A program made the position numbers and the translations under genes. The notes under the pieces are model-generated. The model saw only the letters and a list, made by a program, of their open reading frames with translations, was not told where the DNA came from and did not search any database. Positions 62,974-64,000 of a DNA stretch of 64,000 nucleotides are shown here, one piece after another. Each line of letters starts with the position of its first letter. The first letter of the stretch is position 1. Origin of the DNA: CAZEHJ01 sp964512485 (GTDB taxonomy: Bacteria > Bacteroidota > Rhodothermia > Rhodothermales > UBA10348); NCBI GenBank assembly GCA_964512485.1, contig CAZEHJ010000009.1:5094-69093 (forward strand), written 5' to 3'.

Positions 62974-64000
62974 TGGAGCTACTCGAGCGGATACTTCAAA
63001 AAATTGCTGACGGACTGGAGCATCTCGAAGAGAGATCGAAGCCACTTTTCGTCGTTGCCGCATTGGGATTGTACGTGTACAGCCTCGTCGAGGCTGCAGG
63101 CACCTACCCCATCACTGCAGAGACTGAAGCTTTCCTGATTCAGGCTCTTGCCAATCTTTCCATCCCGTTCGGCGTGCTGCTGATGCAGGAGCTTCTCGAA
63201 CTCATTGCAAACATCTCTCACAGCACTCTCCAATCTGCCAGAAGACAGTTTGAGATCGTAGTGCTGGTGCTCGTGCGCGGTTTCTTCAAATCCTTCGACT
63301 CCCTGAATGAGCACGTTGCCGGAGAAGTTTATGGTGGCTACGTGATGGATTCCGTCATCAAAGTCGTCGCCATCGTAATTATAACCGGTCTCATTACTCA
63401 ATTCGTGAAAATGAGTCGCAAGGGGACCTTGATACCCTACATCTTGGAGAGTCGAACGGCAAACCTTTACAAGCAGACCTTTGTAGTGACGCTGACCGGG
63501 TTTATTCTGACAATGCAACTGCTGAATGGATTTAATGGAGATGATTTCATCGTAACCATTTTTACAGCACTGATCGTGGCAGACGCCATTTTTCTTGTAT
63601 TCGCAATCGTTCGAAATTCCAATTTTGACAAACTCGCCTTTGAGAGTGCACTGGTCATCGCGCTGATCTTTGTTCGATACCCCCTCCTTCCGGGATCCAA
63701 CACGATCTCGTTTGGCTTTTCGATAGTCGGAATTCTTTTCGCGACTGTTTCCCTGCACTTCTTCATCCACTCACGCTCGATGGAAGAGGCCTATGCGAAG
63801 TTGGCCAACACGTCTCACGAGATTCGCACATCAGTGAATTCAATAATCGGGTATTCCGAGATGCTTTCAGAAGACGACAAGGATGTCGATCCAGAAGAGT
63901 TCAAAAGTGATCTCGCAAAAATCCGCGAGGCAGGTCAAAAGCTGATTCCGCTGGTCGAAAATGTACTGGATATAGCCAGAAAGAAAGACGAAGACCTCTA
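62973..64000 (+). CDS. Multi-pass membrane histidine kinase, N-terminal part, runs off window
   Basis: An open frame begins with ATG at 62973, whose A is the last base of the hybrid kinase TGA. It continues without a stop to the window edge (342 codons visible). It has six or seven hydrophobic helices, among them PLFVVAALGLYVYSLVEA, VVAIVIITGLITQFV and FGFSIVGILFATVSLHFF. A histidine-kinase dimerisation helix follows, with H282 in SHEIRTSVNSIIGYSEML, where the usual HELRTP proline is serine. The region closely resembles the kinase helix of the upstream hybrid kinase, suggesting duplication. The catalytic domain lies beyond the window, so kinase activity is inferred. Confidence 0.85.
   Translation, partial: MELLERILQKIADGLEHLEERSKPLFVVAALGLYVYSLVEAAGTYPITAETEAFLIQALANLSIPFGVLLMQELLELIANISHSTLQSARRQFEIVVLVLVRGFFKSFDSLNEHVAGEVYGGYVMDSVIKVVAIVIITGLITQFVKMSRKGTLIPYILESRTANLYKQTFVVTLTGFILTMQLLNGFNGDDFIVTIFTALIVADAIFLVFAIVRNSNFDKLAFESALVIALIFVRYPLLPGSNTISFGFSIVGILFATVSLHFFIHSRSMEEAYAKLANTSHEIRTSVNSIIGYSEMLSEDDKDVDPEEFKSDLAKIREAGQKLIPLVENVLDIARKKDEDL

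Noticed and set aside
62979..63770. A 263-codon minus-strand frame at the right edge
   Set aside because: The plus strand here encodes a membrane histidine kinase with clear helices and an H-box. The antisense peptide is Gln/His-rich without domain features.
1..64000. CRISPR array, transposon ends or long direct repeats
   Set aside because: I saw no regularly spaced repeats, transposase gene or terminal inverted repeats. The visible palindromes are explained as terminators or isolated hairpins.

Overview
The window looks like a chromosomal contig from a Gram-negative, probably aerobic or microaerobic heterotroph of the Bacteroidota/Rhodothermota/Balneolota (FCB) assemblage. The lineage call is an inference. 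It rests on a TonB-dependent receptor with a carboxypeptidase-regulatory N-terminus, the long NagB-LmbE fusion, a LuxC-like acyl-CoA reductase, a bacilliredoxin, several lipoproteins and outer-membrane barrels, and weak or absent Shine-Dalgarno sequences at many starts. Two runs of exactly 100 N (8263-8362 and 14791-14890) are scaffold gaps of unknown true length. One of them breaks a RodZ-like gene into two frames. No phage, insertion sequence, CRISPR array or rRNA was found. There is one tRNA, tRNA-Pro(GGG).

Layout. 1-1609 (+): the tail of a DapB-like oxidoreductase, a small membrane protein and a coupled GntR regulator. 1574-8709 (-): a tight operon of rodZ-like, ligA, a Na+/solute symporter and a PgpH-type 7TM-HD phosphodiesterase. 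8770-15137 (-): mscL, a PEGA/outer-membrane barrel protein, a membrane-fused spermidine-synthase-like protein, a lipoprotein esterase and tRNA-Pro. 15165-18197 (-): a TonB receptor and a MerR regulator. 18309-20098 (+): an EamA exporter and an envelope protein. 20095-26115 (-): cvpA, yqeY-like, and a coupled envelope operon made of a large peptidase/propeller/barrel protein, a PQQ-propeller lipoprotein and a PEGA-like protein. 26254-34855 (-): ptsI, ptsH, a polyprenyl synthase, adk, two small membrane proteins, a LuxC-like reductase, crcB, a thiolase and a bacilliredoxin. 35247-36770 (+): greA, with a terminator-like hairpin in its leader, and a threonine aldolase. 36790-38700 (-): the nagB-lmbE fusion. 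39026-46445 (+): nifJ, a DHOD-like protein, ggt and a membrane protein. 46450-55370 (-): two amidohydrolases, a Rieske oxygenase, proC, an aldo/keto reductase, a Bor-like lipoprotein and a penicillin-acylase-type hydrolase. 55549-64000 (+): an M2 peptidase, an MFS transporter, and then a signalling cluster.

How the genes fit together. Most genes are housekeeping or nutrient-scavenging functions: secreted peptidases and hydrolases, importers, amino-acid metabolism, pyruvate oxidation and envelope maintenance. EI and HPr appear without any sugar-specific EII, which suggests a regulatory phosphorelay. The two regions that look least described are the envelope operon at 21253-26115 and the signalling cluster at 58824-64000. 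The signalling cluster holds a pentapeptide-repeat K+-channel-like protein, a lone receiver, a Cache hybrid histidine kinase with two receivers, and a second multi-pass histidine kinase. That second kinase overlaps the hybrid kinase by one base and runs off the end of the window.
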